This document shows positions 54,485 through 62,636 of a DNA stretch of 64,000 nucleotides, one piece after another. The translations under genes were made by a program, and so were the position numbers. Below the pieces are notes generated by a model that worked only from the letters and a program-made list of their open reading frames with translations, was not told the origin of the DNA and ran no database searches. The stretch's first letter is position 1. Each line of letters begins with the position of its first letter. Origin of the DNA: Porphyromonas catoniae ATCC 51270 (GTDB lineage: Bacteria > Bacteroidota > Bacteroidia > Bacteroidales > Porphyromonadaceae); contig NZ_JDFF01000025.1 of the NCBI RefSeq assembly GCF_000565015.1, forward strand, positions 62,001 through 126,000. The letters are read 5' to 3'.

Positions 54485-54556
54485 ATATGTAGCTTTGCTT
54501 TGTGAGAACCAGCTCCGGTACTTGAAGTAGCCAGAGTCTTACCATGGACAAAGGTA

Positions 54557-54564
54557 CAAAGATA
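54557..54564 (-). promoter_or_regulatory. -7 element before the fucosyltransferase gene
   Basis: CAAAGATA on + (TATCTTTG on -), 73 bp upstream of the ATG at 54484. The stretch 54570-54755 has no other recognisable feature. Confidence 0.55.
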
Positions 54565-54761
54565 TTACCTAAGCACCTCGGAGTATGGTCTTACCCATCT
54601 ATCTTACAGAGTACAAGCATCCGTCTCTCCGACGTGGGGAAATAGCTCTTAGGTCTAATAAAGAGCGTTGTGGAGCTGGGATATAGAGAATGACGTCCGT
54701 ACACTCATCCCTCTACTGATTATCCCAATACCCCCAAGCACAGTACACTATTCCTCATAAA

Positions 54762-54827
54762 AAACTCTAGTGTTTCTGACTCATATCTCTAGAGATCTGC
54801 CTCCGAAACTCTAGAGTCTCCGCAGAG
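54762..54827. repeat. Fourth repeat family: three 22-bp palindromic units centred on CTCTAG
   Basis: CTCTAG occurs at 54765, 54787 and 54809, exactly 22 bp apart, inside AAACTCTAGTGTTT, ATCTCTAGAGAT (a perfect palindrome) and AACTCTAGAGTC. The layout is that of the other arrays but with only three units. It lies between the fucosyltransferase and the DUF2721 terminator. Confidence 0.7.
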
Positions 54828-54875
54828 GAAAAGCAAAAGAGAGGCTAGACAACTTAGATAGATGTCTAGCCTCTC
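54825..54875 (-). terminator. Terminator of the DUF2721 gene
   Basis: Perfect 13-bp stem (54839-54851 with 54863-54875). TTTTGCTTTTCC follows on the - strand. Confidence 0.9.
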
Positions 54876-54929
54876 TCGAGTTTTCGCACCCTTGAGATCC
54901 CTACCTCAAGGGCTATTAAGTAGCAAATA

Positions 54930-56195
54930 CTACTCCTCAGGGTTATTACTTGTCTCCTGCCTGTCAGATTGTAGCTCACGCTGACGAGCCACAGCTTCCT
55001 CATAACTCATAGGACGCTCTGGGCGAGGGCTTGGCGCAACTACGGGCTGAGGCTCCACAGACCTCTGAGGCTCGGGGCGAGATGCCGTGGTAGGCTGTTG
55101 CGCTGTAGGCTCAGACTGATGGCTCTGAGCTGTAGTCTGGGGCTGAGATGTTGCCACGGGGGTCTCTGTCGCAGGGCGAGTATCAGGACGTGCCTCAGGA
55201 CGAGGACGACGGATTTGTTCACGCTGAGCTGTAGGGACTGGTAGGCTGTGCTGTGGATTACTCGAGTGAGAAGTGGACTCTGCCACCTGCTCCTTAGTAG
55301 GCTCTACACTCTGTGCCTTAGGCTGCTGGGACTGTGCAGCCCTTTGCTCTGAGCGCTCTGGACGAGGGCGACGCTCTCCTCCCTCCCGTTGACGCTCATT
55401 CCCCTCACGCTGGGTGGGCTGATTCACCGAGCCTTGGGCTGGAGTAGAGGCATTGGGAGTAGACTGATTGCCCCGAGAAGAGGACTGATTTTGTCGCTGC
55501 TGTCCATTGTTACGACCTTCTCGGTTGCCCTCCTCTCGACGAGGACGATTTCCGTCCTGTACACTACGAGGCGTAGGAGTAGGTGTATTGGCCGAGGTAG
55601 ACTGATTAGCATTGGGCTGAGACTGCCTCTGACCGCCCTGAGAAGAGGACTGCGACTGAGAGGATTGCTCTCTGCCTTGGCCTTGCTCTTTTTCCCGATC
55701 GTTTCGGTCTTTGCTTTTCTTTTTGCTCTTATTCTGCTTTGCCTTCTCACGCTGCAGGGTCTCATCATCCGGACGTCGACGAAGGGAGGGAGCTAGCTCC
55801 TTCTTGATGGAACGTAGGTTAAGGTTTAGAGCCTTGACCGATATCTGGATCTCCCAGATACAGAGACAGAGGGAGAGGGCAAGGAGCACCATGCCGAGAC
55901 CAAAGACCCAGCCTGCTAGCACATTCCACTCTATGTAGTAGAGGAACATCGCACCGAGGCAGACCAAGAGGCTACTCGCACCGAGGATCTGCATCGCACG
56001 GATGAGGTTCAGGCGACGATAGAGGTTGTTAATCTGAGCAAGCGATGTGCTCTCAGAGTCAGGATTGCTTTCATACTTCTCCTTCAGGTGGCGCACAATA
56101 GTGGCATAGGAGAGGAAGCGATTGGTGTAGGCCAACAGAATCAGAGAGATGGCCGAGAAGAGTAGGGAAGGGGTAGTGAGATTAAGCTCGTTCAT
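54930..56195 (-). CDS. DUF2721-like membrane protein with a long disordered tail
   Basis: 421 residues. The N-terminal 135 residues match the DUF2721 layout: TTPSLLFSAISLILLAYTNRFLSYATIVRHL (helix 1), a short helical link (NNLYRRLNLIRAMQIL), then two more membrane helices (GASSLLVCLGAMFLYYIEW, AGWVFGLGMVLLALSLCLCIWEI). From about residue 140 to the end (about 280 residues) the sequence is low-complexity: first Lys/Asp/Glu/Arg-rich, then dominated by Gln, Ser, Asn, Pro and Arg. DUF2721 proteins are normally about 130-160 residues, so the tail is an unusual addition. It probably faces the cytoplasm. The gene lies 33 bp after the LipB fusion and is likely co-transcribed with it. Confidence 0.8.
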   Translation of the reverse strand: MNELNLTTPSLLFSAISLILLAYTNRFLSYATIVRHLKEKYESNPDSESTSLAQINNLYRRLNLIRAMQILGASSLLVCLGAMFLYYIEWNVLAGWVFGLGMVLLALSLCLCIWEIQISVKALNLNLRSIKKELAPSLRRRPDDETLQREKAKQNKSKKKSKDRNDREKEQGQGREQSSQSQSSSQGGQRQSQPNANQSTSANTPTPTPRSVQDGNRPRREEGNREGRNNGQQRQNQSSSRGNQSTPNASTPAQGSVNQPTQREGNERQREGGERRPRPERSEQRAAQSQQPKAQSVEPTKEQVAESTSHSSNPQHSLPVPTAQREQIRRPRPEARPDTRPATETPVATSQPQTTAQSHQSEPTAQQPTTASRPEPQRSVEPQPVVAPSPRPERPMSYEEAVARQRELQSDRQETSNNPEE

Positions 56196-56228
56196 ATACT
56201 GGATGAGTAAGCGTATGGGTAAATATTT

Positions 56229-57728
56229 CTAATAGCGTGGCGTGAGATGCTCATGCAAGCGTCGATGCAAGATCGAGACAAGCATATGCTTGACCACGGT
56301 GAAGTCTACTTCATGCCCGACTTCTTGGGCGATAGAGGCCACCTTACCTTGCTTAAAGCCACAAGGGTTGATGAGCTGGAAGGGAGCGAGATCGTTATTG
56401 ACGTTCAGCGCAAAGCCATGCATCGTCACATAGCGACTGCTCTTGACACCGATAGCACAAATTTTGCGCTCCAGAGCAGGGTTCCCAACATCGAGCCAAA
56501 CACCTATTGCTCCGTCCTTGAGACCAGCCTCAATGCGGTAGAACTTCAGAAGCTCAATGACCGACTGCTCTAAAAGCTCGATATAGGACTTGAGCCCAAG
56601 ATGAAACCGCTCTAAGTCAAGGATAGGATAACCCGTGAGTTGACCTGGCCCGTGATAGGTCACATCCCCCCCACGCTCTACCTCGTAGAAGTCATAACCG
56701 CTCTCTCGTAGCACATCGAGACTCATCAGGACATTTGCCGAATCAGCATGCTTGCCCATGGTGAAGACAGGATTATGCTCACAGAAGAGGAGGAAGCTCT
56801 CAGTAGGAAGACCTTCGTGCTTGGCCTGAAGCTGAGCATCAAAGAGCTCTTTCTGCATTGCCCACGCCTCAGCATAGGCTATGCGACCTAGGTCTCGGTA
56901 GCTAAAGGGCTCCTCATATAGAGGAAGTGGCGTTTCGGAAACTAGACCATCACACAGCGTGATACACTGACCATCATAGCCAGGCTGTAGCCCCTCTGGG
57001 AGCATAGAGAGCAGCTGCTGGTGAGACGGCGCATGGTGCGATAGGTGGGTCAGGAGTGTAAGCTGTGGACGATGATGCAGCTTAGGGAGTAAGGCTTCGA
57101 CGTCTAGGATTGACTGATGGCTCGGATGTGGACGCTGATACCTAAGGGCATTGATGACTAAGAGCTCCGAGCCATCCACCTTCATCCATTCCGACTCCGA
57201 GATCGTCTTCATATCGGTGATATAGGTGAATGCACCTATGCGATAACCAACGATAGGAAGCGAGCCATGATCGAAAAAGAGCGGTGTAACCTTCTCCCCA
57301 AGGAGCTCAAATGAACCTTCTCCATCCTCGTCGATTGGACAGAGAGTAAGCCGTGGCGTCCCTGGGTAAGGATTGGGACCAAAAGCATAATGCATCCGCT
57401 CCCTCACCGTCTCTAGCACTCGAGCCTGCCCATAGATAGGTAGCTCTTGACGCCAAGCGATGGTGCGGACATCATCCAAGCCAAACGTATGGTCGTAATG
57501 TTCGTGGGTGAGGAGGATAGCATCTATGCGATCCAAGTGCAGACGCACAGCCTGCTCATGGAAGTCTGGACCGCAGTCGATAAGAATTCGCTTACCAGAG
57601 TCTGTGATGATAAGCGCAGAGGAACGCAAGCGACGATCACGAGGATCACCACTATGACACACGGGACAACCACAACCAACCTCAGGGATAGCAGTACTTG
57701 TACCCGTGCCAAGGAGGATAACCTTCAT
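56229..57728 (-). CDS. lipB: Fusion of a metallo-beta-lactamase-fold hydrolase with lipoate-protein transferase LipB
   Basis: 499 residues in one uninterrupted frame. Residues 1-255 are a PhnP-like metallo-hydrolase: LLGTGTSTAIPEVGCGCPVC with its Cys cluster, the metal motif THEHYDHTFGLDD (about 75), FFDHGSLPIVGYRIGAFTYITDMK and LTHLSHHAPSHQQ. From about 270 the sequence is LipB (octanoyl-ACP:protein transferase): YRDLGRIAYAEAWAMQKELF, FLLFCEHNPVFTMGKHADSANVL, ERGGDVTYHGPGQLTGYPI, KICAIGVKSSRYVTMHGFALNVN and the acyl-accepting Cys in LINPCGF (about 455). It attaches octanoyl groups to lipoyl domains, the first step of lipoate synthesis. The two parts are usually separate genes. No lipA is seen nearby. 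Confidence 0.92.
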   Translation of the reverse strand: MKVILLGTGTSTAIPEVGCGCPVCHSGDPRDRRLRSSALIITDSGKRILIDCGPDFHEQAVRLHLDRIDAILLTHEHYDHTFGLDDVRTIAWRQELPIYGQARVLETVRERMHYAFGPNPYPGTPRLTLCPIDEDGEGSFELLGEKVTPLFFDHGSLPIVGYRIGAFTYITDMKTISESEWMKVDGSELLVINALRYQRPHPSHQSILDVEALLPKLHHRPQLTLLTHLSHHAPSHQQLLSMLPEGLQPGYDGQCITLCDGLVSETPLPLYEEPFSYRDLGRIAYAEAWAMQKELFDAQLQAKHEGLPTESFLLFCEHNPVFTMGKHADSANVLMSLDVLRESGYDFYEVERGGDVTYHGPGQLTGYPILDLERFHLGLKSYIELLEQSVIELLKFYRIEAGLKDGAIGVWLDVGNPALERKICAIGVKSSRYVTMHGFALNVNNDLAPFQLINPCGFKQGKVASIAQEVGHEVDFTVVKHMLVSILHRRLHEHLTPRY

Positions 57729-57740
57729 TGTTTAGAGAGG

Positions 57741-57788
57741 GGGAGTAACCACTCTTAGGCTCTAGCCTAAGCTATGAGGCTTACTCCC
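57741..57788 (-). other. Cruciform-like inverted repeat between murB and the LipB fusion gene
   Basis: The outer arms GGGAGTAA (57741-57748) and TTACTCCC (57781-57788) enclose a second hairpin CTTAGGCT/AGCCTAAG (57754-57772). It could be a terminator for murB (on -, weak T-tract) or a processing site. Confidence 0.5.
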
Positions 57789-57828
57789 ACAAAAGGCGTA
57801 TTCTAGTGTAAGGGGTTCTTTTTATCGA

Positions 57829-58848
57829 CTAGACAATGTAGCGCACCTCAGGCTCAATGGCTATACTGAAACGTTGCATAACCTCACTCTGGATATGCTC
57901 TGCTAGGCGTGCTATATCTTGTCCCGTAGCCTCGCCATCAGCATTGATGAGAACTAGTGCTTGTTTCTCATAAACTCCAGCATGCCCCATCCTATAGCCC
58001 TTAAGCCCACAAGTATCGATTAGCCAACCTGCGGGGACCTTCACTCGTCCATCAGCCAGCGGATAGTGAGGCATATTGGGGTAGGAGCGTTGCAAAGTCT
58101 CAAAGACAGAGGCGTCAACAACGGGGTTCATAAAGAAACTACCAGCGTTGCCTACCACCTTTGGATTAGGGAGCTTAGACTCACGTATACTGATGACCTC
58201 ACGCCGTACGTCGTCTGGAGTAGGAGCCTTATACTGAGAGGTAATACGCTCCCTGAGGTCTGCATAGTCCAGACGTAACGTAGGCTTCTTGTCTAGCCTA
58301 AGGTGGACATGGGTGACGATATAGTCTGCGTACTCAGGCTCCTTGAATATGCTGTGCCGATAGGCGTATGCACACTCATCCTTAGAGAAGATACGCTGCT
58401 CGCCTGTACGACGATGGAAGGTATGCACAGCAACGATACGCTCGCAAATCTCCATACCATAGGCTCCAATATTCTGGATAGCAGCAGCACCCACCTCCCC
58501 AGGGATAAGAGCGAGATTCTCAATCCCACCAAGCCCCTCTTTGGATGCTAATGAGACGAAATCATTCCACCGCACTCCCGAGCCAACGAGGAAGTCTACA
58601 TGCCCCTCATCCTCGCTTGTTCGGTCAATCGTCTGGATCTCCGAATGAAGTATAACCCCATGAAAGTTGGCGAGGAAGAGCAAGTTGCTCCCCTCGCCAA
58701 TAGTAAGACAGCGACACTCCTGGAAGTATTCATCCCGAGCTAGTAGGCTAAGATCCTCTAACCCATGAAAAGAGACAAACCAATCTGCTTGAGCACGAAT
58801 ACCAAACGTGTTATGCTCCAGAAGGGAATGGTTTTGTCTAATCTCCAT
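57829..58848 (-). CDS. murB: UDP-N-acetylenolpyruvoylglucosamine reductase
   Basis: 339 residues. FAD-dependent reduction of UDP-GlcNAc-enolpyruvate to UDP-MurNAc, the committed step of peptidoglycan precursor synthesis. Motifs are NHSLLEHNTFGIRAQADWF at the N-terminus, LTIGEGSNLLFL, GSGVRWNDFVSLASKEGLGGIENLALIPGEVGAAAIQNIGAYGMEI (FAD site, about 88-135), YAYRHSIFK, NPKVVGNAGSFFMNPVV with the catalytic Ser region, and WLIDTCGLKGYRMGHAGVYEKQALVLIN with the C-terminal Glu of IEPEVRYI. It belongs to the long MurB type (E. coli-like), missing none of its parts. The start lies 30 bp after the SPOR lipoprotein gene. Confidence 0.96.
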   Translation of the reverse strand: MEIRQNHSLLEHNTFGIRAQADWFVSFHGLEDLSLLARDEYFQECRCLTIGEGSNLLFLANFHGVILHSEIQTIDRTSEDEGHVDFLVGSGVRWNDFVSLASKEGLGGIENLALIPGEVGAAAIQNIGAYGMEICERIVAVHTFHRRTGEQRIFSKDECAYAYRHSIFKEPEYADYIVTHVHLRLDKKPTLRLDYADLRERITSQYKAPTPDDVRREVISIRESKLPNPKVVGNAGSFFMNPVVDASVFETLQRSYPNMPHYPLADGRVKVPAGWLIDTCGLKGYRMGHAGVYEKQALVLINADGEATGQDIARLAEHIQSEVMQRFSIAIEPEVRYIV

Positions 58849-58878
58849 GAAATGTCGTGGAAGGAAAGATGCCTTGGC

Positions 58879-59361
58879 CTAGAGATCGTTCTCTAGCAGC
58901 CAAGCATCCTTAAAGTCGGGTGCAAAACGAGCACGGATAGCGTCACGGCTAGCAACAGCTTCTTCACGAGCATCGAAGCTAGCAACGATGACACGTAGCA
59001 TACCTGCTTCGTTCGTAGCGAGGACGGCGTTGTAACCCTCTTGAACCATACGATCCTTTAGGTTACGGGCATTCGTAGGGTTCTGGAAGCTTCCAATAAC
59101 CACACTGAATCGCTTTAGGTGATTAGCGTCCTCCCCTGTATAGGTGGTGACACGCTCCTTGCGTACAGTGACAGGAGCCTGTGCTACTGTCGTACTCGTT
59201 GCAGGAGCTTCGTACTCCAAGGCTGGCTTATTATCCTGCCCTGCTATTTCTCGTTGCTTAGCCTGTTCGTAGGCCTTTCTATAAGCGCTCTGCTTCGCCT
59301 TGCATGAACCCAAGGTAACGAGCGAAATAAGTGCCAGAGAGGCAATGATGATCTTCTTCAT
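58879..59361 (-). CDS. SPOR-domain lipoprotein
   Basis: 160 residues. A lipoprotein signal (KKIIIASLALISLVTLGSCKAK, Cys at about 20) is followed by a short Gln/Lys-rich helical part, an Ala/Thr/Pro/Val linker (about 50-75), and a C-terminal SPOR domain (about 82-155: LKRFSVVIGSFQNPTNARNLKDRMVQEGYNAVLATNEAGMLRVIVASFDAREEAVASRDAIRARF). SPOR domains bind septal peptidoglycan stripped of stem peptides, so the protein probably localises to the division site. It precedes murB by 30 bp, in keeping with a cell-wall operon. Confidence 0.9.
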   Translation of the reverse strand: MKKIIIASLALISLVTLGSCKAKQSAYRKAYEQAKQREIAGQDNKPALEYEAPATSTTVAQAPVTVRKERVTTYTGEDANHLKRFSVVIGSFQNPTNARNLKDRMVQEGYNAVLATNEAGMLRVIVASFDAREEAVASRDAIRARFAPDFKDAWLLENDL

Positions 59362-59412
59362 AATCTAAACTTGAATTATGTACGATGATACAATATGCAA
59401 ATCTACTAAATG

Positions 59413-59420
59413 CAAAGGTA
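59413..59420 (-). promoter_or_regulatory. -7 element before the SPOR lipoprotein/murB genes
   Basis: CAAAGGTA on + (TACCTTTG on -), 52 bp upstream of the ATG at 59361. Confidence 0.6.
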
Positions 59421-59535
59421 AGAAATAAAAACACTTATACTTTATCTCTAGGCAATGACTAGAGGCTAAAGAATAAAAAGCCACCTTCTTTCCTCCCATT
59501 CACGCTTTACTATACCTCTGATTTTCAATTACTAT

Positions 59536-59557
59536 AACGTCCCTAGATACAGAGGAC
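59536..59557. repeat. Leader-like hairpin without an array
   Basis: AACGTCC and GGACGTA-type arms (59537-59542 with 59554-59559) enclose CTAGATACAGA, nearly the CTAGATACAGGG box of the array A leader. No 23-bp units follow. The rest of 59421-59680 holds nothing I can name. Confidence 0.4.
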
Positions 59558-59680
59558 GTATATTCACCACCTTCACCCATTACAGGTGACATGTGCAAAC
59601 ATACGCCGGTTGTAATCCGTGAGCATTCGTTATTTGAGGGCTGTAATCTCCCTTATGTAAGACTACTACATTATCAACAA

Positions 59681-61240
59681 CTAATGCCCATGATGAGCTT
59701 CGGCGGGTGTTTTTCTTTTCAAGAGGTGGTGCATCACTAGCTCATACACATAGAGAAGGTCCTGCCTCATGAAGAGTAGCAGTAGCCCCAGGTACATCAA
59801 TGCCATGACACATCCACCGATTGCCAGGCGAAGGAAGTCGGACAGCCCCCCAACAAGGTACGTATCTACACCCCAGACAACAAGGGCAGAGACCCCGCTC
59901 ATGATGAAGAATGGGAAAAGCTCTCTCAGCTGCTGCCAGAGCGTATAATTGATGAACCGCCCCGAGTAGTGGCTATTGACAAAGAGGAAGATCACTTGGC
60001 AAATGACACTACTCCACAGAAGCCCATATACTCCCCACTTACTGCTAAAAACAAGTGCAATGAATATCCCAACACCTCCGATGATACGGCGAACAATATC
60101 TAGACGCATATATAGATCACTACGCCCCTTAGCCGAAAGGATATTCACATTGTAGTCATTCAATGGTAGGAGAATACCTGCCAAGCAAAGAATCTGAAAG
60201 TACCCAGCAGCAAGTGTCCACTTCTCTCCAAAGAGGAAGTGATACAACGGGTGAGCTAGTACAGCGAGCAGCGAGAGTGTCGGTACCGAGATCATGACCA
60301 GCAGACGCATCACCTTCCGATAGCCTGCTCGCAGAAGTTCCATATTACTCTGCACACGTATGAATATGGGATAGCTTACCTTGTTTATAGGGTCTGCTAG
60401 GATATATACAGGCACGACATAGAAGGCATTTGCCTGTCCGTACAACCCCAGAATACGTGTAGAGAAATAGCGACCTATGAAGACCGTAGTAATGTTGTTG
60501 TAAATCTCCTTGATGATACCAGAGAGTGCAATGCGCCAACCGAAATCAAAATGCACCTTAAATCGCCCTTTATCAAATATCCTCTTGGGTCGCCAAGAGG
60601 AATAATGCCAAAGCAGGCCAGCATTGACAAGAGCATTAGCGAGACCCATCCCCACCAATGCCCAAACACCGAAGCCTAGAGCAGCCATCCCCACACCGAC
60701 AGACCCAGAGATAACTCCACAATAGAGCTGCACATACATCTGTTTCTTAAACTCCATGCGCCTCCATAGGAGGATGCCTTGGATGGACGAGACGGCATAT
60801 ATGACCATCGAGAGCGACTGCACCCGAAGGATAGGGATAAGTATCGGGTTATGGAAGTAGTCAGCAATCCACGGTGCGGCGATAAAAAGTATTAGGTAAA
60901 GGGATGCACTCATCCCTAGGTTGTAATAGAAGACCGTAGACAAGTCTCGCTCATCGAGTGTCTCTGTCCGAGATAGAGAGCTGCTAAAGCCAGCATTAGC
61001 CAGGGTCGTTGAGATGGCAATAAAGATCGACAATACAGCCACCGTACCAAAGTCCTCAGGTGTCAGCAACCGAGCCAGAGCAAGCTGAATAACGAAACTC
61101 GTGATGCGCCCGACAGCCTGCTGCACGGTTGCCCAACCGAAGCCCGTGACGGACTTTCGCTTGAGCGACTCAACATCTGCAGTTAGGTTACCTAACACCT
61201 CATCCCCTGTATCCTCTATCGGTCTCTGCTCTTCTTGCAT
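59681..61240 (-). CDS. MOP-superfamily polysaccharide flippase (Wzx-like)
   Basis: 519 residues with about 12-14 membrane helices. The N-terminus after a 25-residue polar stretch reads LKRKSVTGFGWATVQQAVGRITSFVIQLALARLLTPEDFGTVAVLSIFIAISTTLANAGFSSSLSRT, the classic start of the polysaccharide-biosynthesis transporter family. Later helices include GMAALGFGVWALVGMGLANALVNAGLLW and LRLAIGGCVMALMYLGLLLLFM. It probably moves lipid-linked oligosaccharides across the inner membrane for O-antigen, capsule or glycoprotein assembly. No glycosyltransferase cluster is directly attached; the nearest is the GT10 gene about 5 kb away. The gene lies 85 bp after dapA. Confidence 0.9.
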   Translation of the reverse strand: MQEEQRPIEDTGDEVLGNLTADVESLKRKSVTGFGWATVQQAVGRITSFVIQLALARLLTPEDFGTVAVLSIFIAISTTLANAGFSSSLSRTETLDERDLSTVFYYNLGMSASLYLILFIAAPWIADYFHNPILIPILRVQSLSMVIYAVSSIQGILLWRRMEFKKQMYVQLYCGVISGSVGVGMAALGFGVWALVGMGLANALVNAGLLWHYSSWRPKRIFDKGRFKVHFDFGWRIALSGIIKEIYNNITTVFIGRYFSTRILGLYGQANAFYVVPVYILADPINKVSYPIFIRVQSNMELLRAGYRKVMRLLVMISVPTLSLLAVLAHPLYHFLFGEKWTLAAGYFQILCLAGILLPLNDYNVNILSAKGRSDLYMRLDIVRRIIGGVGIFIALVFSSKWGVYGLLWSSVICQVIFLFVNSHYSGRFINYTLWQQLRELFPFFIMSGVSALVVWGVDTYLVGGLSDFLRLAIGGCVMALMYLGLLLLFMRQDLLYVYELVMHHLLKRKTPAEAHHGH

Positions 61241-61325
61241 GTACTTTTCTCAGCCTAGGCTGTACCTTAACATTTACACGCTAAGGATCTTGAATATGAT
61301 GATTATGTGTTCTTGAAAGACGGCT

Positions 61326-62243
61326 CTAGCACCCGATGGTTGAGGCATAGAGGTCAAGCTCCTTGCGTGTCTCATCCAGTCGCACACGAAGCTCCTCACT
61401 CACGGGAACCAGCGGTAGGCGCAGGGTATCGGAGTCAATCAGACACATCAAGCGAAGCAATGCCTTGATCCCCGCTGGATTTCCCTCTTGGAAGAGCTGT
61501 GTGTTGATTTGCCTCATGGCCGTCTGGAGCATATCCGCTTCGTTATATCGCCCCTGCATCGCCAGATGGGTAAGGCGAGACGTTAGCCTTGGGTACGCAT
61601 TACCTACCACGGAGATTACCCCCTGAGCACCATTCTGTACAAAGGCTACGGTCAGAGCATCGTCTCCAGAGAGTACAACGAAATCCTTTGGGAGCTCTGC
61701 GGAAGTAATCTGCTCTGCCTGCTGTGGGAAGCCCGAGGCCTCTTTAACCCCTATAATATTCTCATGCTCCTGAGCTAGGCGGATTACCGTATCTGGTGCC
61801 ATATTTACCCCCACTCGACCTGGCACATTATAAAGCACAATAGGGAGACTGCTCCTACGTGCAAGTGTCGAGAAGTGCTGATAAATGCCCTCCTGTGAAG
61901 GCTTGTTGTAGTAAGGCACCACAGAGAGAATCCCATCAATCCCACGAGTCTCCATAGCTGCAATCCTATCGGCTGTCTCTAGGGTGTTATTCCCCCCGAG
62001 ACCCACCATGATGGGGCAACGGCCAGCGACCTGCTTCACGATCTGCTCTGTGACAGCATCTCGTTCCTGGCGGGTGAGGCATGGGGATTCGCCCGTCGTA
62101 CCATGCACGACGAGGAAGTCTGTGGCTCGGTCACGCAATAGATGCTCTACGAGACGCTCTAAGCTCTTGTAATCGACCTTATTCGTCTCTGTGAACGGGG
62201 TAACGAGGGCTACGCCCAACCCTTTGAAGGAATGTTTGCTCAT
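61326..62243 (-). CDS. dapA: 4-hydroxy-tetrahydrodipicolinate synthase
   Basis: 305 residues, TIM barrel. It condenses pyruvate with aspartate semialdehyde in the lysine/diaminopimelate pathway. Motifs are GLGVALVTPFTETNKVDYKSLERLVEHLL, VVHGTTGESPCLTRQE (TTGE, about 46-49), GLGGNNTLETADRIA, SVVPYYNKPSQEGIYQHF (catalytic Tyr), PIVLYNVPGRVGVNMAPDTVIRLA and the Schiff-base lysine in NIIGVKEASG (about 167), then VLSGDDALTV. Length and residues are intact. It supplies meso-DAP precursor and so fits the cell-wall genes downstream (murB, SPOR protein), though separate promoters are likely. Confidence 0.97.
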   Translation of the reverse strand: MSKHSFKGLGVALVTPFTETNKVDYKSLERLVEHLLRDRATDFLVVHGTTGESPCLTRQERDAVTEQIVKQVAGRCPIMVGLGGNNTLETADRIAAMETRGIDGILSVVPYYNKPSQEGIYQHFSTLARRSSLPIVLYNVPGRVGVNMAPDTVIRLAQEHENIIGVKEASGFPQQAEQITSAELPKDFVVLSGDDALTVAFVQNGAQGVISVVGNAYPRLTSRLTHLAMQGRYNEADMLQTAMRQINTQLFQEGNPAGIKALLRLMCLIDSDTLRLPLVPVSEELRVRLDETRKELDLYASTIGC

Positions 62244-62288
62244 CGCTTCTCTCTAGTAACTCCCATGAGGGAGGACGATATTGATAGA

Positions 62289-62296
62289 CAAAGGTA
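62289..62296 (-). promoter_or_regulatory. -7 element before dapA
   Basis: CAAAGGTA on + (TACCTTTG on -), 46 bp upstream of the ATG at 62243. Confidence 0.6.
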
Positions 62297-62472
62297 GTGA
62301 TTTCCTATTCTTGGTCGCTCCTCATCCCTTTGTTTGAGTAGGTTTGGCATATTTCTCTCATCCATGGATGATGGAGAGCAAAAACGATAACAAAATAAAC
62401 CGCATGACAACGACAAGTATCCCCTTCCTCAAGACTTCATACCACACTTAAAAACAGCACAATACAAGAGAC

Positions 62473-62636
62473 AAAAACAGAGTGCCGATGAGTTACCACA
62501 AGTCGTTACAAAGAGTTGTGGTAACTCGTCATTACGAGTTATGGTAAGTCGTCGAGGAGAGTTATGGTAACTTGTTACGGCGACTTATAGTAAGTCTTTA
62601 TGCACTCTTCACAAGGCCTTTATCTAGGTCGTTTGT
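62473..62636 (-). repeat. Array I: five 23-bp pseudo-palindromic units with leader and tail
   Basis: Units start on + at 62490, 62513, 62536, 62559 and 62582, exactly 23 bp apart. The centres are ACCAC, GTGGT, ATGGT, ATGGT and ATAGT. On -, the leader ACAAACGACCTAGATAAAGG (from 62636) is 40 bp before unit 1, and unit 1 is the ACTAT variant, just as in array A. The tail reaches CTCTGTTTTT (62477-62473), as in array C. It lies in the 62244-62879 gap; 62640-62800 shows nothing else. Confidence 0.92.

Noticed and set aside
9398-62636. The repeat arrays as CRISPR
   Set aside because: Units are 15-19 bp with linkers of 4-8 bp, and orientation changes within an array. There are no spacers of 30 bp and no cas genes. 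They are not CRISPR.
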